Shown: in pieces, positions 11,809 to 25,400 of the stretch
Layout: each line of letters begins with the position of its first letter
How positions within the stretch are numbered: the stretch's first letter is position 1
Source: Aphrophora alni
Lineage: Eukaryota; Arthropoda; Insecta; Hemiptera; Aphrophoridae
Direction of reading: 5' to 3'
Assembly: GCA_963513935.1 (NCBI GenBank)
Contig: OY740767.1
Location: 154,572,431-154,636,430 of the forward strand
DNA: 64,000 nucleotides
Notes under the pieces: generated by a model
What the model was told of the DNA's origin: nothing
The model's input: only the letters and a program-made list of their open reading frames with translations
Databases searched by the model: none
Made by a program: the position numbers and the translations under genes

Positions 11809-12660
11809 GTTTTTCAAATTCCATAAATTAGAACATTAGCTTTAATCAAAGAATTCTTAGAAGCGATATTTTTTTTGTTCTTTTGTATATTGGATGAAAA
11901 AACTTACCTAGAGACATTGATTAATAAAGTGTATTTTGACAGACAACGAGACTAAGTAGGTTTGGCGTCAGCTTAGTTTAACATCGGAGAGAACATAATA
12001 TATTTTTTTGTATTGAAAGAATACATATAAAAATCTAAATTAATGATCTTTTTATAAAATAAAGTATTTCAGGTAATTTCTGAATTAAGGCACCGAATTT
12101 ATGTTATTTATAAAAACTCTTTTTTCAAACTTTTCACCCCCCACCCCATTCCCGTGAGTAGGTGAAGTAATCTATCTACTGAACACAATAGCTGCCAATT
12201 TACAGTCTCAGGTTAGTTTTTGTTTTGCTTAAATTCAACTTTGCTGTACTGTGGATCAAATTGACACATGCCAATTACCAAAGCTAGATAATAAGTATCT
12301 CTTACATACTAAGTTACCAAAACCCGAAAACTTATAATTAATTATACAAGTCCAGCCACTTGGAAGACAGTTAATAATTAGACTAAGTTCCTGCTTATAA
12401 ACTTCATTAAATATTTAACCAGAATTGCTTCAACCCACTTAATTTCTGTTTCAAATTTTACTGTGTTTTCCTTTTATCTCTAGAGAGTATAGCTTCGTTA
12501 TTTGTACCATTTAAATTTATAGTAACTCAGAAATGTGTTTTCTGCAGTAGTATAGATTACGTATAAAGCATGGAGAAGGGATCTTATGAAGTGACGGTGT
12601 TTGCTCTTCTAAAAGCAAAACGAATACGTTTTGTAAATAGACTTCAAATTTCACTAAAAT

Positions 12661-12718
12661 CGTTGTAGTTGTCTTTGTCTGTATCTAAGCACGATAGCGA
12701 CCACAACATTACGATAAT
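12661..12718 (-). repeat. Dispersed short repeat family E, inverted copy
   Basis: The reverse complement reads 'aatgttgtggtcgctatcg' then 'tgcttagatacagac', matching 29146-29200 in order. Diverged. Confidence 0.45.
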
Positions 12719-12949
12719 AACATTCAATTTTGGTTTCGAGGGACTGAAATATGCTCAAATAGAACCATTCACTAAAATTGAATACAAATTTTAAAATAGA
12801 GGCCGTTTTATATATTCTTATATAAATATCTTGTGCGTTATTTACTGTATAACACACTACATTAGATGTAATAATACCAATCCCTACGGTGACAAATAGC
12901 AAAGTTATTTTCACAAACATAATTTCGAACCCTGAGCTCGAAATAAAAT

Positions 12950-13110
12950 GCAATATTCGTATAGTTACGAGATCCTACACAACTACGAGGCCCCCGTTAG
13001 TCGAGAGAGTAATGATATACACAATTACGAGGCTCAGAAAACCTATGTTACAACTGACTTTATCTACCAAACAATTTAACATTTCCTACAAGACCCAAAA
13101 GAAACCAATT
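12950..13110 (+). repeat. Dispersed repeat family D, copy 2
   Basis: Shares 'atatacacaattacgagg', 'atgttacaact' and 'tctaccaaacaatttaac' with 4790-4900 and 35070-35290. The short + ORF across it has no recognisable function. Confidence 0.5.
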
Positions 13111-14601
13111 GTTTTGGATTGAAATATTTCCTTATAGAAGCAATACAAGGGGTTGAATTGTCCCTTACGCAGTCTACTGTAGATAGAGTAAAGGAATCGT
13201 CCTAAATATAAAACCAGATTATTCTGAAAACATTTTTAACACTCTCTACAAAAACAAGCACTAATCTCAGAGCTGTCAGCGTCTTCTGGTGATAACATTA
13301 TCACATTTTGGACTTGCTTGTCTTTCACGCCAATATAAACAGTCAACAGATGTGCTTTGGTCCCCAGTGATCATTACTAAAAACCTCTCGCTCATCGTCG
13401 TCTTGTACATACTTTAATCGCTTCAAAGCCGTAAGGGAACAAGACTAGATGATCCCTCGGGATAGTGAGCCCCTTAGAAGTCACGTAAACTACTGCATCT
13501 TTACTATTATTATGATTTGCTACTTAGTGAATTTAATCAAAACTCATACAGCTATTGTTAAACAACATGACAGATACCCTAATATTATTTAATTAGTCAA
13601 ACTTTTTTTTTTTAATCTGAAGACATGGTTAAAATATGTCAACATAATATTGTTGACTAAAAACACCTTTAAAATCGATTTTTCATTTGTCAGTTAAATC
13701 GGACTGTAACGACTATGTATATAATATACATACAAAATTCAAAGTTTTTTTATAATTTTTCATTTTTACTTAGTATATTATAACAAATAAAACTTTGACA
13801 CATTTAGATTTTAAACTCTTTACAATTTATGGCCTGCCGAACACTGAACCCTCTATTTCGTTACAATATATAGTGAAGAGTCAAAACAATAAGTCGTGTT
13901 TTTGAGATGCCTTGATACAAAATAAGAAATGGTTAGACTAAAGACGCCTATGTATGTATTAGTTGTTGTCTACATCTAATCTATTAAACTTTAAATATTC
14001 AGGGAGATTCGGGATCTGATTCTAGAGCTAAAAATAAGAAACAACTTTTATATAAACATAGGTCCGGCAACACTTTGATTTTATGTTTTTACACAAACAA
14101 ATTATATTTTTGGAAGTACATAAGGTATATTTTGAAGATTTGGTATACACGTGATTTATGAAACTTTACACCAGAAGGAAACCAAGACTTTATTTTTAGT
14201 ATATTGTCAAAATGGCAGACGTTAAAATGTTTAATTGTCGAACAACTTGAAAACAATTACAATTTCAAAATATTTACGAAAAAAAAAAATATAGAGTTAT
14301 CGACAAAAAAAAAAATAAAATATTGAAATGGTATAAACACCAGTCGCCATTTTGAAACTGTCGAGGGAAACATTTCTGGCTTTTAGTATTACTAACAATA
14401 ATCATCATAGGCCTATTCTCAACTTAAATGACCAAATTGTATTAAATTAGTCACCTCTTCTAAAACCCATCGGTAACATAGTTCATTAACCTTTATCTAC
14501 CTGCTAGGTCATCCCCCTACCTTTCCCGATTTCTCTATTGTATTTCAGTTTCCTGTTACTTATGTTTAAATAGTTGTCTATACCTGTTAATTATCAGTTG
14601 C

Positions 14602-14631
14602 CCGATGATGCCGCAATGCGAAACAATTGTA
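14602..14631 (+). repeat. Hammerhead-like motif (copy A)
   Basis: CCGATGA (14602-14608; one difference from CTGANGA), a short potential stem II, GAAA at 14620-14623, the palindrome CAATTG, then TA. The flanks resemble 45754-45840 ('tttgaaactt', 'aattttatcct'), so both are copies of one dispersed element. Confidence 0.4.
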
Positions 14632-16019
14632 GCTCACTTATATTATTGAAATATTTGAAACTTAAGGCTTTTGCTTAATTTTATCCTTGAATAATCATAA
14701 TTCCATAATATTTTGGTTTAGGCTATCTTGAGAGTTGTAGATAAGAAATTGTTTTTTTTTTTATTAAATTTGGTATTCGTTAAAAGAATGAAGATCTTTT
14801 GTCTCTTGTAAATACTGTCTAATCTTAATGGTTTCTGAGATATACGACATTAAACGTTTTAAAGTATTGGTTATTTGGTTTCCTGGTGAAAGTTTACTGG
14901 TAAATGTATATGTATCACTGAATAATATTAAATATTGTTTTAAAATACAGTAATATCAATATGCCTTTTTATCTGTTATTGCATTGCCTAACTTGGCACA
15001 GTGGGATTAGGGCACTTTTCTTCTTGTTTTATCCTCTCCTACAGAGCCGTACAACAAGAGGAACGTGCCATTGTGTAACAAAGCAAGGGTTGCTAACGTT
15101 GTTGTCTATAAATCTTTCAAGTAAATTATCATATTATGTGTAAAGAGAAGATAAAGTCAAACATCAAGTTATCTGTTGTTTCTACAACGTAGACAGATTT
15201 TAATTTGCTATCCGGACATATTTTGACCATACTTTTTTTATTTTTCGAATACTCTAAACTTGATAGTTTCTGTCAGAACAAACAAACAAACAAACACAAA
15301 ATAGGTTCTTGACTAAGTTTTACTCTAGGACCCAAACAAAACGTATTGAACAATCTCAAAACAAACAAAATCGGCGATAGGACTGTTGTACAAGAAGTAA
15401 ATCGGGTCAACAGAATACGTTCAAATGTTAATGAAATACGACGATTATGGACCCAAAATTGTGTGGAAAATCTCAAGTTAAGGATTAATTAGTATGAAAA
15501 TGATCTTAGGCCGTTATTTAATATAGACCACAAAGCTTCCTCTTTATATTAGGTCTTTTATACATTTTCATGTGCGTTTTTATACTGATAACATTTTAAT
15601 CAACAACGATAGAATTTAAGAGAATCATACATTGTGATTTTTTTGGTTTAATGGTAGTAATCTAAATATTTTGTGTTTTCGAAAAATGCAAAAGAAAACG
15701 ACTTTTGGGGGGAAAATATGAAATCAAATTTGATAAATTAAACGATTTGTCTAGTTCTTGACTTGGGGAAAATCATTGGAGTTATTTACAAGTCAAAATC
15801 AGCCCTTCTGAAGGCTATTAAAATATATCATTTTTAACTAATTTAATGTTATGATAATTTCCTTTTCCCGGCTGTGGTACTATTTACAATAAATAACTTT
15901 CTCACACCCATTCATAATCGAAATGAGAACTAAATGTGAGTTAGGTAGTCGTCCTTAGAGGCTAACAATTGACTAAAATCTTTATAAAAATCCCTATATT
16001 GTATTTTGGCTACCATCAA

Positions 16020-16140
16020 ATTTCGAGTTATCGGAAAAAAAACTATAAAAAAGTCCCCGAGATAGATTTGGTAAAAATATGGAACATATCAAATTTGATT
16101 AAAATCGGAAAACACTTTTGAGGTGTAGAGAGCATTGCAC
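16020..16140 (+). repeat. Dispersed repeat family C, copy
   Basis: 'cgagttatcgg', 'ccgagatagattt', 'caaatttgattaaaatcgg' and 'gcattgcacat' parallel 24600-24715. Non-coding. Confidence 0.5.
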
Positions 16141-18948
16141 ATAGTACAGGCGTCATTCTACAAACCAGTTTTTATATTTAGAGGACATAATTGTCTCTGT
16201 ATTACAGTATTATATGTGGGAATCATGCATTATAATAATATATTGAAGAAATTAAATGCAATTAATTTTATAAGAAAGACCCACAACCGCAAACCTCTTT
16301 CGAAAACCACCTCTATCAGAAAATAACACTTCAATGTCTTTTTTAAAAGAGCTCTTTTAATTAAAGAGGGAGAGAGAGTGAGATAGAGGGAGAGAATACA
16401 TTAAGTGTAAAGTGTAAGTTTCCAAGACAGGATAAAAGTAAACACGGGGGTGTGAGACTGTGAAATAGAATATCTTAAGTATGCACTTTGTGTGGTGACC
16501 TGAATATAAGCTAAAGTATAGAGAAAGTTATGTGCCCTAAATAACAAATGATTTGGGGATGATGCGTGACGTCTACAGGAACACAAAGTGCTTCAATATA
16601 ACCTTCCATTCAATGTGTTTAGACAAAATAATAGTTAGTCGTTTAGTGTTTAGGGACTTGCACCATTCCATTCACCTCATGGTGAATAACTTACCCCTCT
16701 CTAAAGATGAGCAATATTTAATGACTATACAAAATAAATAACAGATAACATAATAAAGAAAGTGAAATTTAAGAAAATCAAGGAATCGAGATATACACTT
16801 TGTAAGCAGCAACCCTCGACCTATGAAGACTTAAAACATATTTGTCAAATATTGTAAAACAAAAACTAGCCAAATAAGTGAATTTAAATGTTACTGTAAC
16901 TCGAAGAAGGTGACTTTGTTTTAAATAAATATACGCACTATACGCGTTCAAGTTTTATTCTATCACAATCTTTATACATACAGCTCAAAATTGTGAACCG
17001 ATTTTAATCAAATTTTTAATACTTCTACTGGCCGTCAATAGGAGCCAGGGAGGAGCCAGTAGGCACTCTTAACTTGAAAGAAAACCAATTAATTTGTGCT
17101 CAGTCATTTAAATTTGATTTCATCAAATTCTGTGTACAACTATCTACAAGATGGTAGTATATACAGAGTGTTCCAAAAATTAACAAATTTTATGACTTTC
17201 CGTAGTAGATATTGTATACTTTTTACTTGATGAGCGAAATGTTTTAAACAACTTGTTATAGAGAAAGTTAAGTAATGGGTGTGTCTTGGTTTTATCGCTT
17301 ACAGCGGCGTTTAATATTGTAAACGATAAGATCTTACAGTAGGCATACAATACTGTGTAGTACAGGAAACTGAAAGAAACGCTTTATTATAAAAGTACTG
17401 TACAAGCAATACAAGTAATTTATGTTATAACCACTTTAATAACTTTGTGTTTTCAAAGATCTGTTATTCAAAAAGATATTTTATTTTGTCTTTGTCCTTC
17501 CAAGCTGCTTTTTAAATGCCAGTCTTACACACTATGAAATAGTCGCGTTGAATCCAAATAAAAATGTCTGTCTGACGTAAGGCAATTCTCAACAACCAGT
17601 AAGCGTGGACCGGATTTGAATTAAACTTTAATAAATGGGCATATATTGCTATAACTCGAAATTCGGGAGTAACTGCCTTAAGTAAAAAAAAGTCGAAATA
17701 ATGTTTTTCTTCAAAATAGGGTTTAACATTTTGCTCATAGTATAACAGAGGTCATCATGTTTTCAAAAATGTCTGTTACAAAAGTAAAAAAATGAAAAAT
17801 TTAATCAAATTTTAGTTTAATATGAAGATTATTTAAACCTGTGTGAAAAATTGCAAGTAAACCAACATAACTGCACACGCCGTCATTGAAAACTTTATTT
17901 TATGAAATACAATAAATTTATGGCAAAACCATAACAATTTTAGGGTTTATTTACGATGTACATGGTTTACATTAATTATAAAACCAAGAACGTTTATAAA
18001 TGCTTCTCCCACTAATCAGTCTGTAAGTCGCAACCCGTCTACACAGACATGATGATTTTCGAATTTGGTATTGTCACATATGGAAAAATATAGCTTTAAC
18101 AAAGAAAATTACCTTGGGATAGGGGCAACAACTATTTACTTGAAAATTTGTATTTTTTGAAATATTATGTGTGTGGTACCAAATAAAACTACAAGTTAAT
18201 ATGATTACAAATATGTATGTTTATTTGTCGAATAAATTAAAATACCGGTTTATGCCGCTTAAGAGACTTCAAATTTATAAAAATAACTGTCCCTATATCC
18301 CGTACAAGCTTGGACCTTTTATTATCTGTTGACTGCCCAACTGGTATTCATGGTATCCAAAACTGTTGTTAGGTTTTGGGAATGTGTGAGAGAGAAAGTT
18401 CTTTACATCGCTTATCAAAACCAACAACAGAAAACCGAATATTCCATCAGTCAGGTACTTGTTCGTTCCATTTTAAAATGTTGTTTTCTACTAAAGCAAT
18501 AAATAGAAAGTTGGATATCATGTCAAAATGATATGTGTGTTCTACCTACTTACTTACAAATCGATGCAGAGTTTATCAGTTTTGAGCCGTGTCAGTCTCT
18601 GCAAGACAAATTAATGAACGGATTTCTATTAAATTTGGTATAAGACATATTTTAACCCCCAGGCTATTTGACTAACAACTACCATGGGAATAAAAACGAT
18701 TTACTAACACCCAAACAAACAAAGAGTTCCGCTTCGAGATTTATCAGTAAAAACAACAACAAACATCATCTGTGGAGTTGTAATGAAAGATCAAATTTGT
18801 CAAAGTTAGCTCTACCGATGATGAAACACATTGTAGTTCTGTTGTATTATGGATTATATTGATCGTTTAACTCTAGTTTACTTTCTTTAAGTAACTGGTT
18901 TTAAACAGAGTTCTAAAATACTAACCTTTTAATGGTTTTAAATTTCAC

Positions 18949-18984
18949 TTGATAACGAGAGTTGATCAATATTCTCGAAACGTC
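18949..18984 (+). repeat. Short repeat shared with 9609-9643
   Basis: 'ttgataacgagagttgatc' followed by 'ctcgaaacgtcg'. GAGAG and CTC can pair around an AT-rich loop. It is inverted relative to the copy at 9609-9643. Confidence 0.4.
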
Positions 18985-20687
18985 GTGTATTATTTTCTAT
19001 ATAAACAAATAATGGTAGATGTATAAATAATAATAGAATAAATACATCGCTATCCAATAAACCAGAAATAAACTTTAAAACCAGAAAATAAATTCAATTT
19101 TAATTATTTTTTTTTTAAATCTCAATAATAAATGGTTAAATCCTGTTATATTATACAACTAATTTGGAAACAAACAAATATACTTTTTTGGTTTTTCTAA
19201 TGAATAAATGGTATAGAAAACATGAAACCACTATCAATATTTTATTAATAAAAGCAAAATTATATTTACACAAATATTAAATGAAATTAGTATAGAAATG
19301 TTTTACAATCAATTTGTAAATTACCGTGAGAACCACGAGTAACAGCAATAGTACAATCTTACCCTAATCCCCTCTCTTTTCAATTTATCAAAGAAAAAAA
19401 AAGCTCGCCCTTACGTTCATATAGTATTACCGTACTCTGTCGCCCACATTATTCCATGACAACATTATTACAACATTAAATTGTCTACATATACATATGT
19501 ATTGTTTGAATCTAAACAATTAAAACAATAATTCACTTACCTCACTGTTTTTATTCCATTGGTTTTGTCAGTAATAAGAGAACCCGTTAACAACAATCAG
19601 CTGTTTCTCGCACTGAATCTCTGCTTAGACTGAAGGGGCAATCAATAAGAGTTAGGCCAAGTCTAAGTTGTATGTTGGGACAACAGAATGCGCTGCAGTA
19701 CGGTCTGTGAACATTACAGATTCATTATCAACAAAACTGTAATAAAATGCTGCATTAACTTTCTCATACAATCACGTAAACATACAGAGACTTACGTAGA
19801 TATACAGAGTGGTTGAAAATAAACTTGTACCTTCTCTCCGTAGCTTTGTAATTAATTTAATATCTAAACACGTTTTGCTCCAAAGTTCTTTGTAGTGGAG
19901 GGGGGCTGCTCGTACTACCAATTTTGGACTTCAGGGGATAGGAGGGCAGAAGTCAAATATTTTAAACGGGAAATACGTTTACATCATTTTAAAGAGGATG
20001 ACGTGACAAAAGAAAAGACAAAGAACTTTTTTCGACCACCATAACTTAAATGGCAACTGTATCGTAATTGTATTAAGGTAACAAAAAAAAGAAAAGAAAT
20101 TTTTTAAAAACATGTATCATATGACCGTATGTCCCATTTGATTTTTTTAAATTATCCTCCGCCTTCCCACTCGTTGAGGTCCAAAATTTAAAAATACTTC
20201 AAAGAACATTTCCACAATCAATGTTTATCTATATTAATTAATAACCAAGTCAATGAGAGTGCAATACTACACCGACCTGTTAACGATTATTTTGGTTTTG
20301 AGTATTGGTTGAGCGACTAATTTTCTACGATGTTTAGTTTTACACCGTTTATTTAAATACAATTTTATTTTGAGAATGGATTTTTAGTTTTATATTCGTT
20401 TTCATCCTTAAAATTGTTGACAAAAAGAAATGAAGTCTTGTATTTTTATTTTACATCTTCCTTATTTTTTTCAGATTTTTTCCAACTTTTGATTTCCCCT
20501 TCCATCATTTTGGATTTTTCTCAAACTACATCATCTCGGAAAATACGTGTTTTTTTCCCGAAAAAATGTGAAAGTACAATTTTTTTAATTTTTTCCCAAA
20601 TTAGAAAAACTTTTTCGAGTAAATATTTACAATTTTATTGTTTATTACATGACAAACATTCCAGCGTATTTTTTTAAATTTATACAG

Positions 20688-20688
<1 letters not shown>

Positions 20689-20743
<55 letters not shown>
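20689..20743. repeat. (TA)n microsatellite
   Basis: About 55 bp of TA dinucleotide, the second long TA tract in the window. Confidence 0.97.
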
Positions 20744-20747
<4 letters not shown>

Positions 20748-20931
20748 TTTTATCTAGACATTATTTCTTGGGTTAGATAGTTATTTCATTCATTCTCGAA
20801 GATTTCCGATCATTGATCCTAAAAAATAACCCTCCGGGTCTCACTATAGTAAGTACCTGGGTGACAATACCAAGCTACTCTACAGCTGGATCTAAACCTT
20901 AACAAGAATAAATAGTTAAAATTAATTATTT

Positions 20932-20995
20932 GCCTGGACATTTAAGTCCAGGCGTTGTTTATGCAAAAAGCATTACTGTATCATTATTGCATAAA
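20932..20995. other. Two adjacent hairpins
   Basis: GCCTGGAC (20932-20939) and GTCCAGGC (20946-20953) form a perfect 8-bp stem with a 6-nt loop. Immediately after, TTTATGCAA (20958-20966) and TTGCATAAA (20987-20995) form a perfect 9-bp inverted repeat. Function unknown; it could be a structured RNA, a terminator-like hairpin or a transposon remnant. Confidence 0.6.
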
Positions 20996-22867
20996 GTACG
21001 CCGGGTTACCTGAAACAGCTGGTTATAGCCAGAATCAGTCTTTGTCCTGGATATGTTTCCTATAAAGTTTCTTATTGCTCTGGATCCGATATTCATAGGA
21101 AGAATGAATGTCTGAGCCGATTACTTGAATTATAATCATAATATTAAATACGACACGTCATTAGTTATTGCCAATAGGGTGGGTGAAATTTTACAATTTA
21201 TTTAAGTATTAAATATTGAAGATATTAAAAACATGATTAGACTACAACATTCGGAATTTAATAATCTTTGTTATTTATTAAACAAGATTGAATATAATTA
21301 TGGCTAAAAAAATATGCTTTGTAGTGAAAACATGGACACTCTTATTGGTAGGTAGAAGAGCTTGCTTTATCAAAGATAGTAGAGAATTTATTTTCCCCTA
21401 TTGTTGAACCAGTAATGTCTTATTGTCGGAACATGTTTGTGGGCCACGAATGCATTTGACTTACAGACTTAAAATTTCAATAAGCAACTGTATCTTTTAA
21501 CAAACAAGACTAAATGTTGTAAAAACAATAAGCAAAACCTTCTCACTCAACCATCACCTAAACCAAATAAAATTAATCAAAACTTTACGCTAAAAAATTA
21601 GGGCGTTCACAAAGTTTCATTTTCCTGTTTACGGAGGAACACCCGGTATTTAATTCTTCGAAACATGTACTAGTGAAATCACCCCCCATCCATGCCTCGC
21701 AAGTGTGCAGTAACTGTTTTGATTGGCCGTCATTTGAAATCTGGAATTGAAATACAAAAAAAAACTGTGTACATAACTCTCGGGCTAGTTCCAAACAACC
21801 TATTTCTACATTTCAAATAAATTGAAACAAACATTTCAGCAAAACTGTGAAACAAGCATAACGAAATACCAACAAATAGGGCCTCGAATCGTACTGTAAA
21901 ATGCAGGTGCTCACTATAGACGATCCCGAGGAGACCTTGCTGGATCTACACATGTAGTCTTAGTTTAGATCCCTCTTCGATATTTCCTCTCTTGACCAAA
22001 TCTTTATCTTTCCTGACACTGACGCTGATAGAGTATTCAACAGTTAGAGGTCTTTATTCTATGTTTTTTCTTCCATTTTTATAAGACAATGAAATCGTGA
22101 GGTTTCTTAAAACAACCAGGAAACTCGTATTCAGTTTTAAGGGATGATAAAGCGCCCCCTATATTGTATTTGTAGTTCTGTGAGAACAATGTTAATATGT
22201 TTCCCAAGTTTTGTTTTAAATATAATTAGACAACTAAAAGTCTGCTGATTAAATGTTTTAGTTTTTACTGAGCTATTGTCTATTCAAGTTTTGGGGTATG
22301 GGTGACGAGTGTTCATGTCGGAGTTATACTTCTTAGCTTTTTGTCGATATGTTTAATAGCAAAGTTACTTTATTCTTTCTTTCCTTCCTTCCCACTTTAA
22401 CCACAGTCAAATCACGATATCACATTATATTTTACATAAGAATCTAAACTAATATAAAGAATAAATATTTATTTTCAATAGCTTATAGTATTACAATCTT
22501 TAAAGGTTTAAAACAAATTTTACAATTTGATCGAACAGCACAATTTTGTAAATGTATTCCTTTTAAACATGGTGTACATAGGGTTACAGGGTGGTTGAAA
22601 TAGATTTGACTGCTGTTTTATTTGATAAGTACAAAAGATATAAAAAAACTTTAAAAGGTAAATCCAGGATATTTTAAGTTAAAACATGATTTACCAATTT
22701 TTCAAATCAACCACCATTTTTGGAATTTGGCAGTCAGCTCTACATATACAATTTTTAATACACATTTTATTCAGAATTTTATTCTCGGGTATTTTTTTTG
22801 ATATCTTTAACAGTTTAGGTGCTATATACAAACTATTTATATTTGTTTTGTAGAGTGAGGAACCACA
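20996..22867. other. No gene recognised
   Basis: AT-rich interval containing one family A copy (21923-22105) and a 'tacagggtggttgaaat' repeat end near 22588. The 69-residue - strand frame at 21585-21794 shows nothing recognisable. Confidence 0.5.
21923..22105 (+). repeat. Dispersed repeat family A, copy 4
   Basis: A well-preserved copy: 'gctggatctacacatgtag', 'tagatccctct', 'tcctctcttgacca', 'agaggtctttatt' and 'tataagacaatga' in family order. Confidence 0.65.
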
Positions 22868-23071
22868 GAGTTATCTATAATTGTCTACGTCATCCACCGG
22901 CTTACACAAACTCCATTTTATTATTAAATATATTACAGGTTGTGAATTAAGGACAAACTATTATATAATACTGTTTGAGCCATACTATTTTAGTCACAAG
23001 GTCTAATACATCCCGTAATAATTACAAACCTGTGTAAGCTAGTAGGTGTATAGACAATTATCAGAAGAGTT
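22868..23071. mobile_element. Small fold-back element
   Basis: Arms of about 45 bp (22868-22912 and 23025-23071) are imperfect reverse complements sharing 'ataattgtct', 'agcttacaca' and 'aactc' blocks around a roughly 112-bp interior without coding content. This is typical of a decayed non-autonomous DNA element. No target-site duplication was identified. Confidence 0.55.
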
Positions 23072-23884
23072 CAATAAAAGGAAGTCGATGAAATCACCTC
23101 TTCGGAAAATGTCAACATAATTGTTCGAATCTCCTTTCCATTGTAAAATTTGTATAACAGCAGTTTTGGGGAATAAAGCGTATCAATTAACTACCTGATA
23201 TATATAAAGTGTATTACCAACATTATTTTTATCCAGAAACATTTTTATTGTTCAAATGTAAATAAAATGGAGCTCTGAAAACACCTTATACCTTGTAGTT
23301 ATCACAACTTTACACAGTTAAATATATCAAAAACACCCAAGAATTAAATAATATGTTTTATTCAAGTAGGGTTTTTCATAAAATAATTTAAAGGTGATGA
23401 GATGACAAATAGACTAATCCTGGCTGGTTTATTTAGTGCATAAAACTGGCCTAGCCCTAAATAGCCTAATAGCGTCATGGTCTGGGCCTATTGAGAGTTA
23501 GCTGTGTCTCAAGTACAGAAAGTAAAATAAAGTTTTAATTAAGTATTGGTGGTTAAGTAAATGTACTTCACTAACTATAATAAAGTTCATGTCAAACAAA
23601 TATTGCACACACAGGCCTAGTAATAAAGCTTTCCTATCGAATTGAAGACTGAGTAAGCATTCAAAATTTCTGACAACACCAAATATAACAAACATTTTCT
23701 GCTGATATAATTTTAACGAATTGGTTTAATATTTAAGCGACTACAATAGACAATTTATAATTTAATTTTCAAATCTAATATTTGATTGCGGTTCTCAGAG
23801 GACGTACAGACACACGTCTGCTAATACAATCTTTTGGTAATCCATCAAAAACCTAATCCGTAATATATTTGCATTGAATCTACG

Positions 23885-24037
23885 CAGCAAACACGAGAGC
23901 GTGCACGAGACACGTGTCACACGCGTGCTACACGGCCGCCATTTTGTGCCTAGGGTTACAATTACCGGCTTTTGTGTGATTAGTCCAACTACTTTTCTCA
24001 AGTATTAAAGTCTCTTTGGGGTCGTTAAGTGACGTCA
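23885..24037. promoter_or_regulatory. CpG-containing cluster with CACGTG, CACGCGTG, YY1-like and CRE sites
   Basis: A local GC and CpG rise. It holds CACGTG at 23911-23916, the palindrome CACGCGTG at 23920-23927, a GGCCGCCATTTTG (YY1/Pho-like) element near 23934 and a perfect CRE, TGACGTCA, at 24030-24037. CACGYG boxes are class B/C sites bound by Hairy, E(spl) and Hey factors. It lies about 7 kb upstream of Hey. A regulatory or promoter role is inferred from motif content only; no transcript start is visible. Confidence 0.35.
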
Positions 24038-24519
24038 TTCAGAGAGAAATCAATTATTTTGTTTTGATTATCGAGAGTTGAGGAGATGGAAATTCTAAGA
24101 ACTGAGTGACAAGCGAACGTTTACTGGTGGGACAAATGTGTATCTCTAAAAATCTGTAGCTTGTTATAAATACTTTTAGATGAAAAATGGGGGGTGCAAA
24201 TTTGAGACCAAAATAATGCTTGAAAGTAACATTTAGAGACCACTTCCTGCCAATAGAGAGGCAAATTTCTAAACGCGTATTAAGTATTTCCTCCCGCCAT
24301 AAAACAGCTAAAATGCGTTGAAAGCATTTCACTTTACTCAATAACCAAATCATATAAGTTTTATTTGTGAGGGGCTCACTTCAGTTTGGTTCGTACATAA
24401 ATCCTCTCCACCAGTATATACATTATACAAATCTTCACGATATGGTTTCTCAAAACGTTCCTACTAAGCTTTGTTTTCCGACGGTCTGCAATTTTGTATT
24501 TTTTGAGAATTTTTGGATT

Positions 24520-24720
24520 TGAGCCAAATTGACTCAAAATCGTTAGAGACGATATTGAGAAAATCGAAATTTATCATTTTCGTCTTATGGTACCACAAAA
24601 TTTTGAGTTATTGAAAAAAATATATTTAAAAATCTCGAGATATATGTCCCACATACAAAATTTGATAAAAATCAGTTCACTCCGTTAGGGCTGTTCAACA
24701 CTGCACATGGACATCATTCC
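24520..24720 (+). repeat. Dispersed repeat family C, copy
   Basis: 'actcaaaatcgttagagacg', 'gagaaaatcgaaattt', 'ttgagttattgaaa', 'ctcgagatatatgtccc' and 'cactgcacatgg' parallel 16020-16140 and 60185-60330. The longest copy seen. Confidence 0.55.
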
Positions 24721-25118
24721 AAAAACTAAGCATCGATTTCTGACCCATCACAAGCAATTATTTTAAAAAAAACTATATCAAAATATTTAATTGCCAAAAG
24801 TAATCATCATAATCTTGATTGGTAACGTCTTAAACTAAAATATTAAATATAATTAGGAATATTTGACAATATTATTTGCATATAAGCCTCAGTAATGGAC
24901 AAAGAGGGTGCAACCCCACTCATGTCCAGTCAAATTACGCAACCAACTTATTGTACAAAATAAGATTATTATTATTTTTTGTAAAGTGCAATTACTAAAA
25001 TAGCCGACATTAAGTACCCAAACTATTTATTTTGTATAATGGAATGACGTATGTGACACCTGACTCAGACACTCTGACAACACGTCAACATATGTTTAAG
25101 TAAAAAACTTCTCAATCT

Positions 25119-25400
25119 CATCGCCTTATAAAAATAGAAAGAAAATAGCAATAATCAACACCTCTAGCACTCGAATGCTTTAATAGTGTTAGGGTCGGAA
25201 AAGAAGAAGAGCTTATAGGCAATACGAAAGACAAAACAAATCCTGCTAGGATATCTCGTGCTCAGACAGTTGGTCTCACCCCTCAGTGAGATCTCCTAGC
25301 TTCATATTCATGTAGCCTTGCGTTAGATCTCGCTCTCTCTTTCATATTTCTTGACTGACATTTGTTCCTTTACGAGATAACACTATAAAGGCGATGAAAC
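25119..25400. repeat. Inverted pair of family A repeats
   Basis: A - strand copy starts 'catcgccttata' at 25119 and runs to about 25235. A + strand copy runs from about 25285 ('agatctcctagc') to 25400 ('ataaaggcgatgaaac'). Together they form a large fold-back. It is either two insertions or one element with long terminal inverted repeats. Confidence 0.5.

Larger units (their letters stand above)
11809..20688. other. Gene-poor AT-rich interval with decayed repeats
   Basis: No gene is recognised. Annotated contents are family E (12661-12718), family D (12950-13110), a hammerhead-like copy (14602-14631), family C (about 16020-16140), GA-rich simple sequence near 16365-16395 and a Su(H)-type TGTGGGAA at 16215-16222. 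Sequences starting with 'tacag(a/g)gtg' near 17161 and 19804 resemble ends of common arthropod repeats. The rest is unassigned. Confidence 0.5.

Noticed and set aside
9774..11831. Three ORFs (258, 73 and 172 residues) in the 123-bp array as protein-coding genes
   Set aside because: They are one tandem repeat read in one frame, with in-frame TAG in several units, no unique flanking coding sequence and no recognisable domain.
15313..15492. 59-codon + frame with a C-terminal W..NC.E pattern faintly like a transposase tail
   Set aside because: No catalytic motif, no flanking transposase sequence and no inverted repeats; similarity too weak to call.
24054..24353. 99-residue - strand ORF
   Set aside because: No domain, signal peptide or splice-compatible neighbours; probably chance.
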